A stretch of DNA of 64,000 nucleotides from an uncultured Bacteroidia bacterium (GTDB taxonomy: Bacteria; Bacteroidota; Bacteroidia; Bacteroidales; UBA932): positions 1 to 64,000 of the forward strand of contig CADBFO010000012.1 in assembly GCA_902794005.1 (NCBI GenBank), given 5' to 3'. Each line of letters begins with the position of its first letter. Position 1 is the stretch's first letter. Of this stretch, positions 43,972-51,801 are shown piece after piece. The position numbers and the translations under genes were made by a program. The notes beneath the pieces are model-generated. The model was not told the origin of the DNA. It was given only the letters and a program-made list of their open reading frames with translations, and searched no databases.

Positions 43972-45435
43972 ATGAAAAAATCGTTTGTCATCGCAGCCCT
44001 CGCGCTCGTCGTCGCAGCGGCCTGCCAAAAGACCGTCACCCCCGAACTGACGGTTTCCACCACCACCATCAACCTGGGCCCCGAAGGAGGCAACGCCACG
44101 CTTACCGTCACGTCCAACCAGGAGTGGACCGTTTCTGCCGGAGACAGCTGGATCAGCCTGGGGGCCGCCAGCGGAACCGTCGGCACCCAGACCCTTTCCG
44201 TGAACGTCGGTCCGTTCACCGAGGCATCGGCCCGCAGCAGCCAGATTGTGGTGAAGTCCGAATCCCTTTCCCAGACCATCGCCGTGGTGCAGGCCGCCCC
44301 GGTGGCCCCGGCCGACCCCGCCAAGAACAGCTTCAAGGCGATCGCCCTGGGTGGAACGTTTGAAATGAGTGTTCCACAGGGATACACCTACACGGTAAAC
44401 AGCAGCGCCGACTGGATTGTCGCCGAGCCGGCCGGAGAAGGCCTCAAACTCACCGTAGCCCCCAACGCCAACGCTACGGAGAACCGCAGCGGCAAGGTGG
44501 AAGTCCTCTTCGGCACCAGCGTGCTGGCCGAAGCCACCATCGAGCAAAGCTACCGGAACGTGGAGCCCGGCGAACTGCTCATCGAAGAGGTGTATTTCAC
44601 CGGCAGCCCCATTGAAGGCTCCACCAGCCCCTCCATGGACCAGTACATCAAGCTCACCAACAATTCCGACCATGTGGTCTATGCCGACGGCGTGCTGTTC
44701 GTGACCAATTACATCGTCGGCACCATCACCAGCGCAGGCGCCTATTACGAGTACCCCGAACTTACGGACGGACTGGCCGTGAACAATATGTACGCCATCC
44801 CCGGCAGGGGTGACGAGCACCCGGTCGCTCCCGGCGAATCCATCGTCCTGGCCCTCGCCGCCATCGACTACACCGCCTCCTACAAGGATGGCGAAAACCT
44901 CATCGAAGGCAATCCCAACGCCATCGACCTCAGCAAGGCCGACTTTGAATTCTACGACGAAAACGACCTCTATCCCGACACCGACAATCCCGATGTGGCG
45001 AACCTCAATATTTGGTTCAAGGAATCCCGTACCATCACCTCCCTTCACAACCGCGGCTTCGAGAGCTATGCCATCGTGATTCCTCCGTACAACGAGACCG
45101 CCGAAACCATCATGACCAACCATCACTGGAGCGGAACCTATTTCTTCCATTTCCAGGAGTGGAACTTCGACTACGACCTGGCCGACGAGGATGTCTGGGT
45201 GATTCCCGGCGAATGGGTCCTGGACGCCGTGAACTGCTGCCTGGAGGACTCCTTCTACCAGAACCCCTGGCCCGCCGCCTTCGATGCCGGCTGGACGCAT
45301 GCGGGAGACTATGACCGCGACCCCGCCCGTTTCGGCAAGAGTGTACGGCGCAATGTCGCGGACGGAAAGCTTGTGGACACCAACAACTCCACCAACGACT
45401 TCCTTCCCAACGCCACGCCTTCCCTAAAGAAATAA
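43972..45435 (+). CDS. BACON-domain lipoprotein with DUF4876 region
   Basis: A 487-residue predicted lipoprotein (lipobox VAAAC, cysteine near residue 16). Residues about 25-105 and 115-195 are two BACON-like Ig folds (GGNATLTVTSNQEWTVSAGD and YTYTVNSSADWIVAEPAGEG). From about 200 the DUF4876 region begins (GELLIEEVYFTGSPIEGSTS, DQYIKLTNNSDHVVYADGVL), a lamin-tail-like wording, and ends with KLVDTNNSTNDFLPNATPS. It closes the operon begun at 39350. Such proteins are probably surface-exposed and work with the receptor; the ligand is not known. Confidence 0.8.
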   Translation: MKKSFVIAALALVVAAACQKTVTPELTVSTTTINLGPEGGNATLTVTSNQEWTVSAGDSWISLGAASGTVGTQTLSVNVGPFTEASARSSQIVVKSESLSQTIAVVQAAPVAPADPAKNSFKAIALGGTFEMSVPQGYTYTVNSSADWIVAEPAGEGLKLTVAPNANATENRSGKVEVLFGTSVLAEATIEQSYRNVEPGELLIEEVYFTGSPIEGSTSPSMDQYIKLTNNSDHVVYADGVLFVTNYIVGTITSAGAYYEYPELTDGLAVNNMYAIPGRGDEHPVAPGESIVLALAAIDYTASYKDGENLIEGNPNAIDLSKADFEFYDENDLYPDTDNPDVANLNIWFKESRTITSLHNRGFESYAIVIPPYNETAETIMTNHHWSGTYFFHFQEWNFDYDLADEDVWVIPGEWVLDAVNCCLEDSFYQNPWPAAFDAGWTHAGDYDRDPARFGKSVRRNVADGKLVDTNNSTNDFLPNATPSLKK

Positions 45436-45439
45436 TTGT

Positions 45440-45447
45440 TATCTTTG
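45440..45447 (+). promoter_or_regulatory. Promoter -7 box (TATCTTTG) for the ThiL-like gene
   Basis: Perfect TAnnTTTG box beginning 4 bases after the DUF4876 stop and 25 bases ahead of the next ATG. Confidence 0.55.
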
Positions 45448-45472
45448 CAGAAGTTAAGCGCTTCTACAAAGT

Positions 45473-46483
45473 ATGGCAGATTCATTCTCCGACATTGGAA
45501 AAGTAGAGGCGATAGACCAGCTCTATCGCCTCTCCGCATATTCTCCCGTCTCCGGGCTCACCTACGCCTCCCCCAAGGGAGGGAAGGTGACCACCGCCGC
45601 CCGCATGTATCTGGAAGGAATCGACTTCAACCTGGTCTATTTCCCCCTTAAACACCTGGGTTACAAGTGTGTAGTGGGCGTCGTGGGAGAGCTGTACGCC
45701 GCCCTGGCGCATCCCAGGCTGCTCAATGTGGTGCTGGGCGTATCGGCCAAACTGGACCTTCCGCAGGTGAAAGACCTGTGGATGGGCATTACGGTGGCGG
45801 CCAAGGAACATGGTTTTGAAGCCGTGAACCTGGACCTCCAGCCCTCGGGCAACGGACTGTATGTGTCGGTGGCGGCCACGGGGGAGTGCTCGCATCTTAC
45901 GGATAAGCGCCGCATGGCCGCCTCGTCCAAGGACCTTATCTGCGTTTCCGGCGCCCTGGGTGCGGCCTATCTGGGCCTTCAGCTGCTGGAGCGCGGGGCC
46001 CGCAGCTTCGCCAAAGACGGCGTCCAGCCCGACATGGGGCAGTACAAGATGGTGGTAGGGGATTACTTGAGGCCGGATTTGGACGCCTCCGTGGTCTCCA
46101 GGCTGGAAGACGTGGAAATCTACCCGTCCTACGGCTATTTTGTCACCCGCGGCCTTTCTGACGCCCTGAAGCGCCTTTCCCGCGACAGCGGCCTGGGCGC
46201 CAAGGTCTATGCCGAAAAAATTCCCTTCGAGGGCAACAGCTTCGCCCTGGGACGGGAACTGGACATGGACCCGGTGTCGGCGGCGATGAACGGGGGAGAC
46301 GACAACCGCCTCCTTTTCGTGATTCCCATCCTGCAGCTGGAAAAGTTCCGCCGCGATTTTCAGACCTTCGACATCATCGGCCACCTCGCACAGCCGGAGG
46401 TTGGCACGGTTTTGGTTACACCGGAAGGCGTCGAATTCCCGGTCAAAGCCCAGGGCTGGCCGGAAACAGAAGAAAATTTATAA
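45473..46483 (+). CDS. ThiL / AIR-synthase-family protein with a degenerate N-terminal motif
   Basis: A 336-residue protein of the PurM/ThiL fold. The segment MYLEGIDFNLVYFPLKHLGYK matches thiamine-monophosphate kinase (LLEGVHFD...PLKHLGYK), and ICVSGALGAAYLGLQLLERG and DGDDN-like MNGGDDNRLLFVIP are later family marks. In true ThiL the N-terminal GDDAAV loop holds Mg-ATP; here the corresponding place reads ASPKGGKVTTAARM and has no acidic pair. It may therefore be a relative with changed function or an inactive copy. No other thiamine genes are near. The next gene follows within 12 bases. Confidence 0.65.
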   Translation: MADSFSDIGKVEAIDQLYRLSAYSPVSGLTYASPKGGKVTTAARMYLEGIDFNLVYFPLKHLGYKCVVGVVGELYAALAHPRLLNVVLGVSAKLDLPQVKDLWMGITVAAKEHGFEAVNLDLQPSGNGLYVSVAATGECSHLTDKRRMAASSKDLICVSGALGAAYLGLQLLERGARSFAKDGVQPDMGQYKMVVGDYLRPDLDASVVSRLEDVEIYPSYGYFVTRGLSDALKRLSRDSGLGAKVYAEKIPFEGNSFALGRELDMDPVSAAMNGGDDNRLLFVIPILQLEKFRRDFQTFDIIGHLAQPEVGTVLVTPEGVEFPVKAQGWPETEENL

Positions 46484-46495
46484 ATGATTCATACC

Positions 46496-47116
46496 ATGAA
46501 AAAACTCGTTTCAGTCGTGGCCCTCGCTGTGGCCCTTTCCTTTACCGCCTCTGCCCAGAGCGGGCTTGGAAACATCGATTTCGGCAAAATCGGCAACGTG
46601 CTCACCAATATGGCAGGGGCCATCTATTCCGGTCCGGTGACCCTGGACGGCACCTATTCCTATAACGGCGTCGCCGTATCGGCCACCTCCAACGAAGGAG
46701 GCATCCTCACCAACCTGGCCGGCAGCGCCGTCACCTCCGGCATCGAAACCAAGGCCGACGAATACCTGGCCAAGATCGGGGTCAAGCCCGGCGCCCTCAG
46801 CTGGACCTTCAACAAGGCCGACGGCAGCTTCACCCTGAACCTGGGCTCCCTGAGCCTCCCCGGCAGCTACAAAGTGGGCGACGGCGAGCGCACGGTGTCC
46901 CTCACCTTCGGCAAGTCCATGCAGTTCCTGAACATGACCGGCACCCTCGAATCCTCCTCCGGCGGCGCCCGCATGCTTTTCCCGGCCGACAAGGCCATGG
47001 CCTTCATCAAGAAGCTCACCTCCAAGCTGGGCCAGTCCTCCTCCCAGGTCTCGTCCATTGCCAAACTGGCCGAAGGTTACGACAACTACCGCATCGGCTT
47101 CAAACTGGCCAAATAA
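46496..47116 (+). CDS. DUF4923-family exported protein
   Basis: A 206-residue exported protein (signal peptide 1-22, ends TASAQ). The text GTYSYNGVAVSATSNEGGIL, AGSAVTSGIETKADEYLAKI and GKSMQFLNMTGTLESSSGGA fits DUF4923, a lipocalin-like family found in Bacteroidetes. No function is known. I start at 46496 (MKKLVSVVAL); 46484 is four codons earlier. It is probably co-transcribed with the ThiL-like gene and ends at a long composite hairpin. Confidence 0.75.
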   Translation: MKKLVSVVALAVALSFTASAQSGLGNIDFGKIGNVLTNMAGAIYSGPVTLDGTYSYNGVAVSATSNEGGILTNLAGSAVTSGIETKADEYLAKIGVKPGALSWTFNKADGSFTLNLGSLSLPGSYKVGDGERTVSLTFGKSMQFLNMTGTLESSSGGARMLFPADKAMAFIKKLTSKLGQSSSQVSSIAKLAEGYDNYRIGFKLAK

Positions 47117-47134
47117 CAGGCATCTTTCCCGAAA

Positions 47135-47287
47135 ACAAAGGGCCGACCAGAAAGTAGATTCTTCGGCAGTTGAACCTGCCTCAGAATGACAGAGGACGAT
47201 CATTCGACGCCGGACTGTCATTCCGAAACTTGCCCTGAGCTTGCCGAAGGGCGAAGTGAAGAATCTTTTCGGTCGGGCCCTTTTTGT
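47135..47287 (+). repeat. Composite inverted repeat A element with terminator arms
   Basis: A plus-oriented arm (GTAGATTCTTCGGCAG and GAACCTGCCTCAGAATGACA) and a second arm (CTTGCCCTGAGCTTGCCG, then GGGCGAAGTGAAGAATCTTT) flank a variable centre. Outer sequences ACAAAGGGCCGACC and GGTCGGGCCCTTTTTGT pair and give a terminator. The same two arms occur in opposite orientation at 61233-61350 with a different centre. Confidence 0.75.
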
Positions 47288-47316
47288 TTGTAACCAAACG
47301 ACTGTCTGTGCCCGAA

Positions 47317-47361
47317 TCAGTCCGTGACGGGACGCACGGACTGACCGCAAAAACTTGTCCC
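47317..47361 (-). pseudogene. Remnant of a FISUMP-domain 3' end
   Basis: The minus strand reads GTSFCGQSVRPVTD and a stop (47317-47319). The end of the intact FISUMP gene at 61372 reads FGRSVRPVTE; 19 of 20 bases around the stop match and both are followed by the same composite repeat. Only about 15 codons remain, 30 bases downstream of the dnaE stop, so most of the gene is gone. Confidence 0.5.
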
Positions 47362-47391
47362 ATTTCTGCAAAATCGCCTTTTTTGAGGATT

Positions 47392-50300
47392 TTACTTCCG
47401 CGTAACTTCGTACTTGTCGATGCCGATGGCGCGGAGGTCCCGGATGAACTCGGAGGTGACGGCCACCTGGAACTTCTTGGAGTAGAACTGGATGCGGTAG
47501 CGGGTGCCGGGGTCGAACAGATACAGCGTGAGGGGGATTTTTCCCTTGTGCTTCTTGATAACTTTCACCAGGTCCTGGCGGAACTGCTGGGTGAGCATGG
47601 GCGTGGTGATGTCCAGGCAGAAGCCGGTGAGGATGTCGTCGCTGATGTTGCCCAGCAGGGTGACTTTCTTCAGTTTGAAGGCCCAGGGAGCCGTTTTTCC
47701 CTGCGCGCGCTCTTCGGGCTTGAGGAAGAACTTCTCTTCCACGGAGCCTTCCAGGAAAAGGGCGGCATGCGGCTGCATGTACTGCATGAAGGCCTCGTGG
47801 TCTTTTCCGAAGAGAGCCAGTTCATAGGAGCCGCTGTAGTCTTCCAGCTGGGTGCGGGAATACGGTTTTCCGGTTTTGGTGGTGAGCTGTTTGAAGTCCG
47901 TCACGATGCCGGCCACATACACCTTGTCCGTCTTTTTCTTGCTTTCGCACTCGGAGACGTAGTTGGACAGGTCGGTCAGCTTGCAGGTGGTGAAATTCTT
48001 GATTTCGAACTGGTAACGGTCCAGGGGATGGGAGCTGAGGTACATGCCCACGAGTTCTTTTTCCCGTTGCAGGAGTTCCATGATGTCCATCTCCCCCTCG
48101 TTGTCGGGCAGGGGCGGGCGCTCCGGTTTCATTTCCTCCATGTCTCCGAAGAGCGAGGAAGCGCTGGAAAGGGTGTCGTTCTTGTACAGTTCCCCATAGC
48201 GGGTAACAAGGTCGATGAACATTTCTCCGCCGCGGCCCGGCTGGAAGTACATGCTGCGTTTGTGCCCGAAACTGTCGAGGGCGCCGGAATTCACCAGCGA
48301 CTCAAAGCTTTTGCGGTTCACGCAGCCCGCCATGCGCTCCACAAAGTCGTAAACGTCTGTAAACAAGCCGTTTTCTTCCCTTTCCCTGAGGATGGCCTCC
48401 ACGACGTTGGCACCGAAGCCCTTGATGGAACCCAGGGCAAAGCGCACGTCTCCGTTCTTGTTCACGGTGAAGTGGTCGGCACTTTCGTTGATGTCCGGGC
48501 TCAGCACCTTGATGCCATGGCCTTTGCAGTCGTCCATGATCTTGGTGATTTCCTCCATGCTCTTGGCACAGTTGAGGCAGCTGGCGAAAAACTCCGAAGG
48601 ATAGTGGCATTTGAGCCAGCCTGTCTGGTAGCTCACCCAGGCATAACAGGTGGCGTGGGACTTGTTGAAGGCATACTGGGCAAACTTCTCCCAGTCTTTC
48701 CAGATCTTGTCCAGCACCTTTTCCGGATGCCCGTTGGCGGTCCCGCCCGTCATGAATTTGTCCTTGAGGGAGTTCAGGATGTCTATCTGCTTCTTTCCCA
48801 TGGCCTTGCGGAGCTTGTCGGCCTCGCCTTTGGTGAAGCCGGCCAGCTTCTGGGAAAGCAGCATCACCTGTTCCTGGTACACGGTGACACCGTAGGTGTC
48901 CTGCAGATATTCCTCCATTTCGGGAAGGTCGTATTCGATGGCCTGCTCGCCCTGTTTGCGGGCCACGAAGTCCGGGATATAATCCATCGGCCCGGGCCGA
49001 TAGAGGGCGTTCATGGCAATCAGGTCCTCGAAGCGGGACGGGCGCAGTTTCTGCAGCCAGGTTTTCATGCCCTCGGATTCGAACTGGAACACGGCCGTGG
49101 TGTCTCCGCGGCCGTACAGCTCGTAAGTGGGGGCGTCGTCGATGGGGATGGCTTCAATGTCGATGTCTTCCCCGTGGTGCTCCTTGATGAGGTTCAGGCA
49201 GTTATGAATGATGGACAGGGTGATGAGGCCCAGGAAGTCCATCTTGAGCATGCCCACCTCTTCGATGTAATGCCCGTCATACTGCGACGTATGCACGTCC
49301 AAACCCGTTTCCTTGTCCTTGGACAGGCAGATGGGGAGGTAGTCGGTAAGGTCTCCCCGGCCGATGATGGTGGCGCAGGCATGCATGCCCACCTGCCGCA
49401 CCGTCCCCTCCAGCGCCTGGGCATATTTCAGCACCTCCCGGTTGATTTCCGGCCCGTTTTTCAGCTCCTCAATAAACTCGGGGACAAGCCGATAGCAATT
49501 CTTGAGGGTAATCTTGACATCTACGTCCTCCAGCCCTTTCTGGTAGGTTTTTCCGTCCCTTTCCACCCTCTTGAAGCCGGGTTTGAGGTCGTCCAGCTTG
49601 GGGTTGAAGGGGTATTCCTTTTCCTTTTTCTCGCTCAGGCGGTCGGGCACCATCTTGGTGAGGCGGTTGCTCTCGTCAATGGAGACGCGGCTGATGCGCG
49701 CGACGTCCTTGATGGCGCTCTTGGCCGCCATGGTGCCGAAGGTAATCACGCGGGAGACATGGCTGGCCCCGTACTTTTTCTCCACATAGTCGTGCGCCTT
49801 GGTGAGGTCTTCGAAGTCCACGTCGATATCCGGCATGGAGATGCGGTCCGGATTCAGGAACCGCTCGAACAGGAGCTGGTACTTGATCGGGTCCAGATTG
49901 GTGATTTTGAGGCAGTAGGCCACCACGGAACCGGCGGCGCTGCCTCGGCCCGGTCCCACCATGGAGCCCATGGCCCGGGATGCCGCGATATAGTCCTGGA
50001 CGATGAGGAAATAGTCCGGGAATCCCATGCGGCAGATGGTCTTGAGTTCGAAGTCGATGCGCTCCGTCTGCTCCGCCGTGAGCTCTTCCCCGTAGCGCTG
50101 CCGGGCGCCCTCGAAGGTAAGGTGGCACAGATAGGCCACCGAATGGCAGAAGCCGTCTCCGCGGTAGGTGCCGTGCTTGTCGCATCGGCCGGCATCGATG
50201 ATGTCCTTGTATTTTTCCAGGTAGGTGTCGATATCGGCCATGAAAGCCGGGTCGATTTCAAAGACGGGCAGCACAGGCTCCCGGTCGATGGAATAGGATT

Positions 50301-51129
50301 CCACCTTGGCGGCCACCTCCAGCGTGTTCTCCAGGGCCTCCGGATGGTCCGGAAACAGTTCCCGCATCTCCTCCTCCGACTTGATGTATTCCTGCTGGGT
50401 GTAGCGCAGGCGGTCGGTGTCGTCGATGTAAGCGTTGGTTGTCAGGCAGATGAGGCGGTCGTGCACGGGGCCGTCCTCCTTGCGCACGAAGTGGGCGTCG
50501 TTGGTGGCGATCACCTTAATCCCGTACTTCTGCCCCAGGCGGAAGATTTCCTCGTCGTAGTAGCACTGGTTTTTGTACAGCTCATTGTCCAGGCCGGGCA
50601 CCTCCGTCTTGTGCTTCATCACCTCCAGGTAATAGTCTTCCCCGAACACGCCTTTGTGCCAAAGGATGGCGTCCTCCACGGCTTTTTCGTCGTGTGCAAG
50701 GATTGCGCGCGGCACCTCGCCCGCCATGCAGGCCGACGAGCAGATAAGCCCTTCGTGGTACTTCTCGATGACCTCATGGCTCACCCGGGGCTTGTAATAC
50801 ATGCCGTTCACGTGCCCTTCCGACACGATTTTCACCAGATTAAGGTAGCCGGTGTAGTTTTTGGCCAGCAGAATCAAGTGATAGTACCCCTTCTCCTTCA
50901 GCCGGTGGTCCCCCTTGGACACATACACCTCGCAGCCGATGATGGGCTTCACGTTGGGGTGTTTCTTGGCGTGTTTGAAGAACTCCTTCACCCCGTACAT
51001 GTTGCCGTGGTCGGTGATGGCCAGGGCCGGCATGCCCAGCTCGTCGGCCCGGTCGAAAAGTTGTCCTATGGAAGAAAGTCCGTCCAGGATGGAGTACTGG
51101 GTATGGACATGAAGGTGCACAAAACTCAT
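47392..51129 (-). CDS. dnaE: DNA polymerase III alpha subunit DnaE
   Basis: The 1245-residue catalytic subunit of the replicative polymerase. The N-terminal PHP domain (FVHLHVHTQYSILDGLSSIG, ITDHGNMYGVKEFFKHAKKH) is followed by the palm with GRGSAAGSVVAYCL and the catalytic PDIDVDF, the fingers, tandem helix-hairpin-helix (GADKLRKAMGKK-type GEADKLRKAMGKKQ), and an OB fold (KVYVAGIVTDFKQLTTKTGK). Complete. I start at 51129 (MSFVHLHVHT); the frame stays open to 51165, but the ATG at 51129 lies 5 bases after a TACCTTTG box, so the transcript may be leaderless. Confidence 0.96.
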   Translation of the reverse strand: MSFVHLHVHTQYSILDGLSSIGQLFDRADELGMPALAITDHGNMYGVKEFFKHAKKHPNVKPIIGCEVYVSKGDHRLKEKGYYHLILLAKNYTGYLNLVKIVSEGHVNGMYYKPRVSHEVIEKYHEGLICSSACMAGEVPRAILAHDEKAVEDAILWHKGVFGEDYYLEVMKHKTEVPGLDNELYKNQCYYDEEIFRLGQKYGIKVIATNDAHFVRKEDGPVHDRLICLTTNAYIDDTDRLRYTQQEYIKSEEEMRELFPDHPEALENTLEVAAKVESYSIDREPVLPVFEIDPAFMADIDTYLEKYKDIIDAGRCDKHGTYRGDGFCHSVAYLCHLTFEGARQRYGEELTAEQTERIDFELKTICRMGFPDYFLIVQDYIAASRAMGSMVGPGRGSAAGSVVAYCLKITNLDPIKYQLLFERFLNPDRISMPDIDVDFEDLTKAHDYVEKKYGASHVSRVITFGTMAAKSAIKDVARISRVSIDESNRLTKMVPDRLSEKKEKEYPFNPKLDDLKPGFKRVERDGKTYQKGLEDVDVKITLKNCYRLVPEFIEELKNGPEINREVLKYAQALEGTVRQVGMHACATIIGRGDLTDYLPICLSKDKETGLDVHTSQYDGHYIEEVGMLKMDFLGLITLSIIHNCLNLIKEHHGEDIDIEAIPIDDAPTYELYGRGDTTAVFQFESEGMKTWLQKLRPSRFEDLIAMNALYRPGPMDYIPDFVARKQGEQAIEYDLPEMEEYLQDTYGVTVYQEQVMLLSQKLAGFTKGEADKLRKAMGKKQIDILNSLKDKFMTGGTANGHPEKVLDKIWKDWEKFAQYAFNKSHATCYAWVSYQTGWLKCHYPSEFFASCLNCAKSMEEITKIMDDCKGHGIKVLSPDINESADHFTVNKNGDVRFALGSIKGFGANVVEAILREREENGLFTDVYDFVERMAGCVNRKSFESLVNSGALDSFGHKRSMYFQPGRGGEMFIDLVTRYGELYKNDTLSSASSLFGDMEEMKPERPPLPDNEGEMDIMELLQREKELVGMYLSSHPLDRYQFEIKNFTTCKLTDLSNYVSECESKKKTDKVYVAGIVTDFKQLTTKTGKPYSRTQLEDYSGSYELALFGKDHEAFMQYMQPHAALFLEGSVEEKFFLKPEERAQGKTAPWAFKLKKVTLLGNISDDILTGFCLDITTPMLTQQFRQDLVKVIKKHKGKIPLTLYLFDPGTRYRIQFYSKKFQVAVTSEFIRDLRAIGIDKYEVTRK

Positions 51130-51134
51130 AGGAA

Positions 51135-51142
51135 CAAAGGTA
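51135..51142 (-). promoter_or_regulatory. Promoter -7 box (TACCTTTG, minus) for dnaE
   Basis: Minus-strand TAnnTTTG box ending 5 bases before the dnaE ATG. A single TTATCAACA 9-mer lies 30 bases further up (51172-51180). Confidence 0.55.
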
Positions 51143-51186
51143 ACGTTTTTCCCTTGTCCGCCCAAATCAAGTTATCAACATTTCCC

Positions 51187-51651
51187 TCATTGCAGGGTGA
51201 CAATGGCGGTCATGCCGGGCATCAGGTGCGGATGGGGCTCAAGCACCGCCTCCAGATGCACCATCCCGCTTTTTTCCACCTTGGTACTGATTACCGTGCC
51301 TTCCACCGTGCTGGTGAGGATGCTGTAACTGTCCTCCATGGAGATAAGGGCGACGGACTGCCCCGGCGTGACAGGGTCTCCGCTGCGGACGAACATCGTG
51401 CGCACCATGCCCCGGTTGGGCAGGGAAACGTCCGTTGTCCCCTCCAGGGGGAACACGACGCCGTTATAATAAACCTTGTCGGAAACGCTGCCCAGAAAAC
51501 CCCATACGAAAAAGGCGGCCAGCAATAACAGCGCCGTAGCCGCCAGAAGATAGGTGGGCAGGGCCGTTATCCTGAGCGTGCTGCCGATCTGCTCGGGCGA
51601 GGAAAGTTGCTGATTCCGGTTTTGGGCCGAAAAAGGGTTTTGATTATTCAT
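51187..51651 (-). CDS. Shortened HlyD-family adaptor (NHLM bacteriocin export type)
   Basis: A 154-residue protein with one membrane segment (33-54) and a biotinyl-lipoyl-like part. The opening NQQLSSPEQIGSTLRITALP and the WGFLGSVSDKVYYNGVVFPL segment after the membrane resemble adaptor proteins of NHLM-type peptide export systems, which join an ABC transporter to the outer membrane. Normal members have 250 residues or more; here the sequence runs from a first lipoyl half (GDPVTPGQSVALISMEDSYS, STVEGTVISTKVEKSGMV) to a last strand pair (HPHLMPGMTAIVTLQ) with little between. No ABC transporter or peptide precursor is adjacent. Probably a remnant or a minimal form. Confidence 0.55.
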   Translation of the reverse strand: MNNQNPFSAQNRNQQLSSPEQIGSTLRITALPTYLLAATALLLLAAFFVWGFLGSVSDKVYYNGVVFPLEGTTDVSLPNRGMVRTMFVRSGDPVTPGQSVALISMEDSYSILTSTVEGTVISTKVEKSGMVHLEAVLEPHPHLMPGMTAIVTLQ

Positions 51652-51754
51652 GCACAAAAATAGCAAAAAAAACCGGCCCCGCAACGGGAGCCGGCAATTT
51701 TACAACCCCGCCACGGGCCGGTATGGGGTGACGGGATTTCCGCAAAATCGTAAA

Positions 51755-51785
51755 AAAACCGCGGCCCTTGCAAGGTCGCGGTTTT
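51755..51785 (-). terminator. Terminator of secDF
   Basis: AAACCGCG and CGCGGTTT form the stem around a GCCCTTGCAAGGT loop, with A/T runs on both sides, 17 bases after the secDF stop. It is symmetrical and would work on either strand. Confidence 0.75.
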
Positions 51786-51801
51786 ACTTATCGAAAAGAA
51801 G

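Noticed and set aside
51172-51180. Second origin-like DnaA box upstream of dnaE
   Set aside because: Only one TTATCAACA 9-mer, with no cluster and no AT-rich block.
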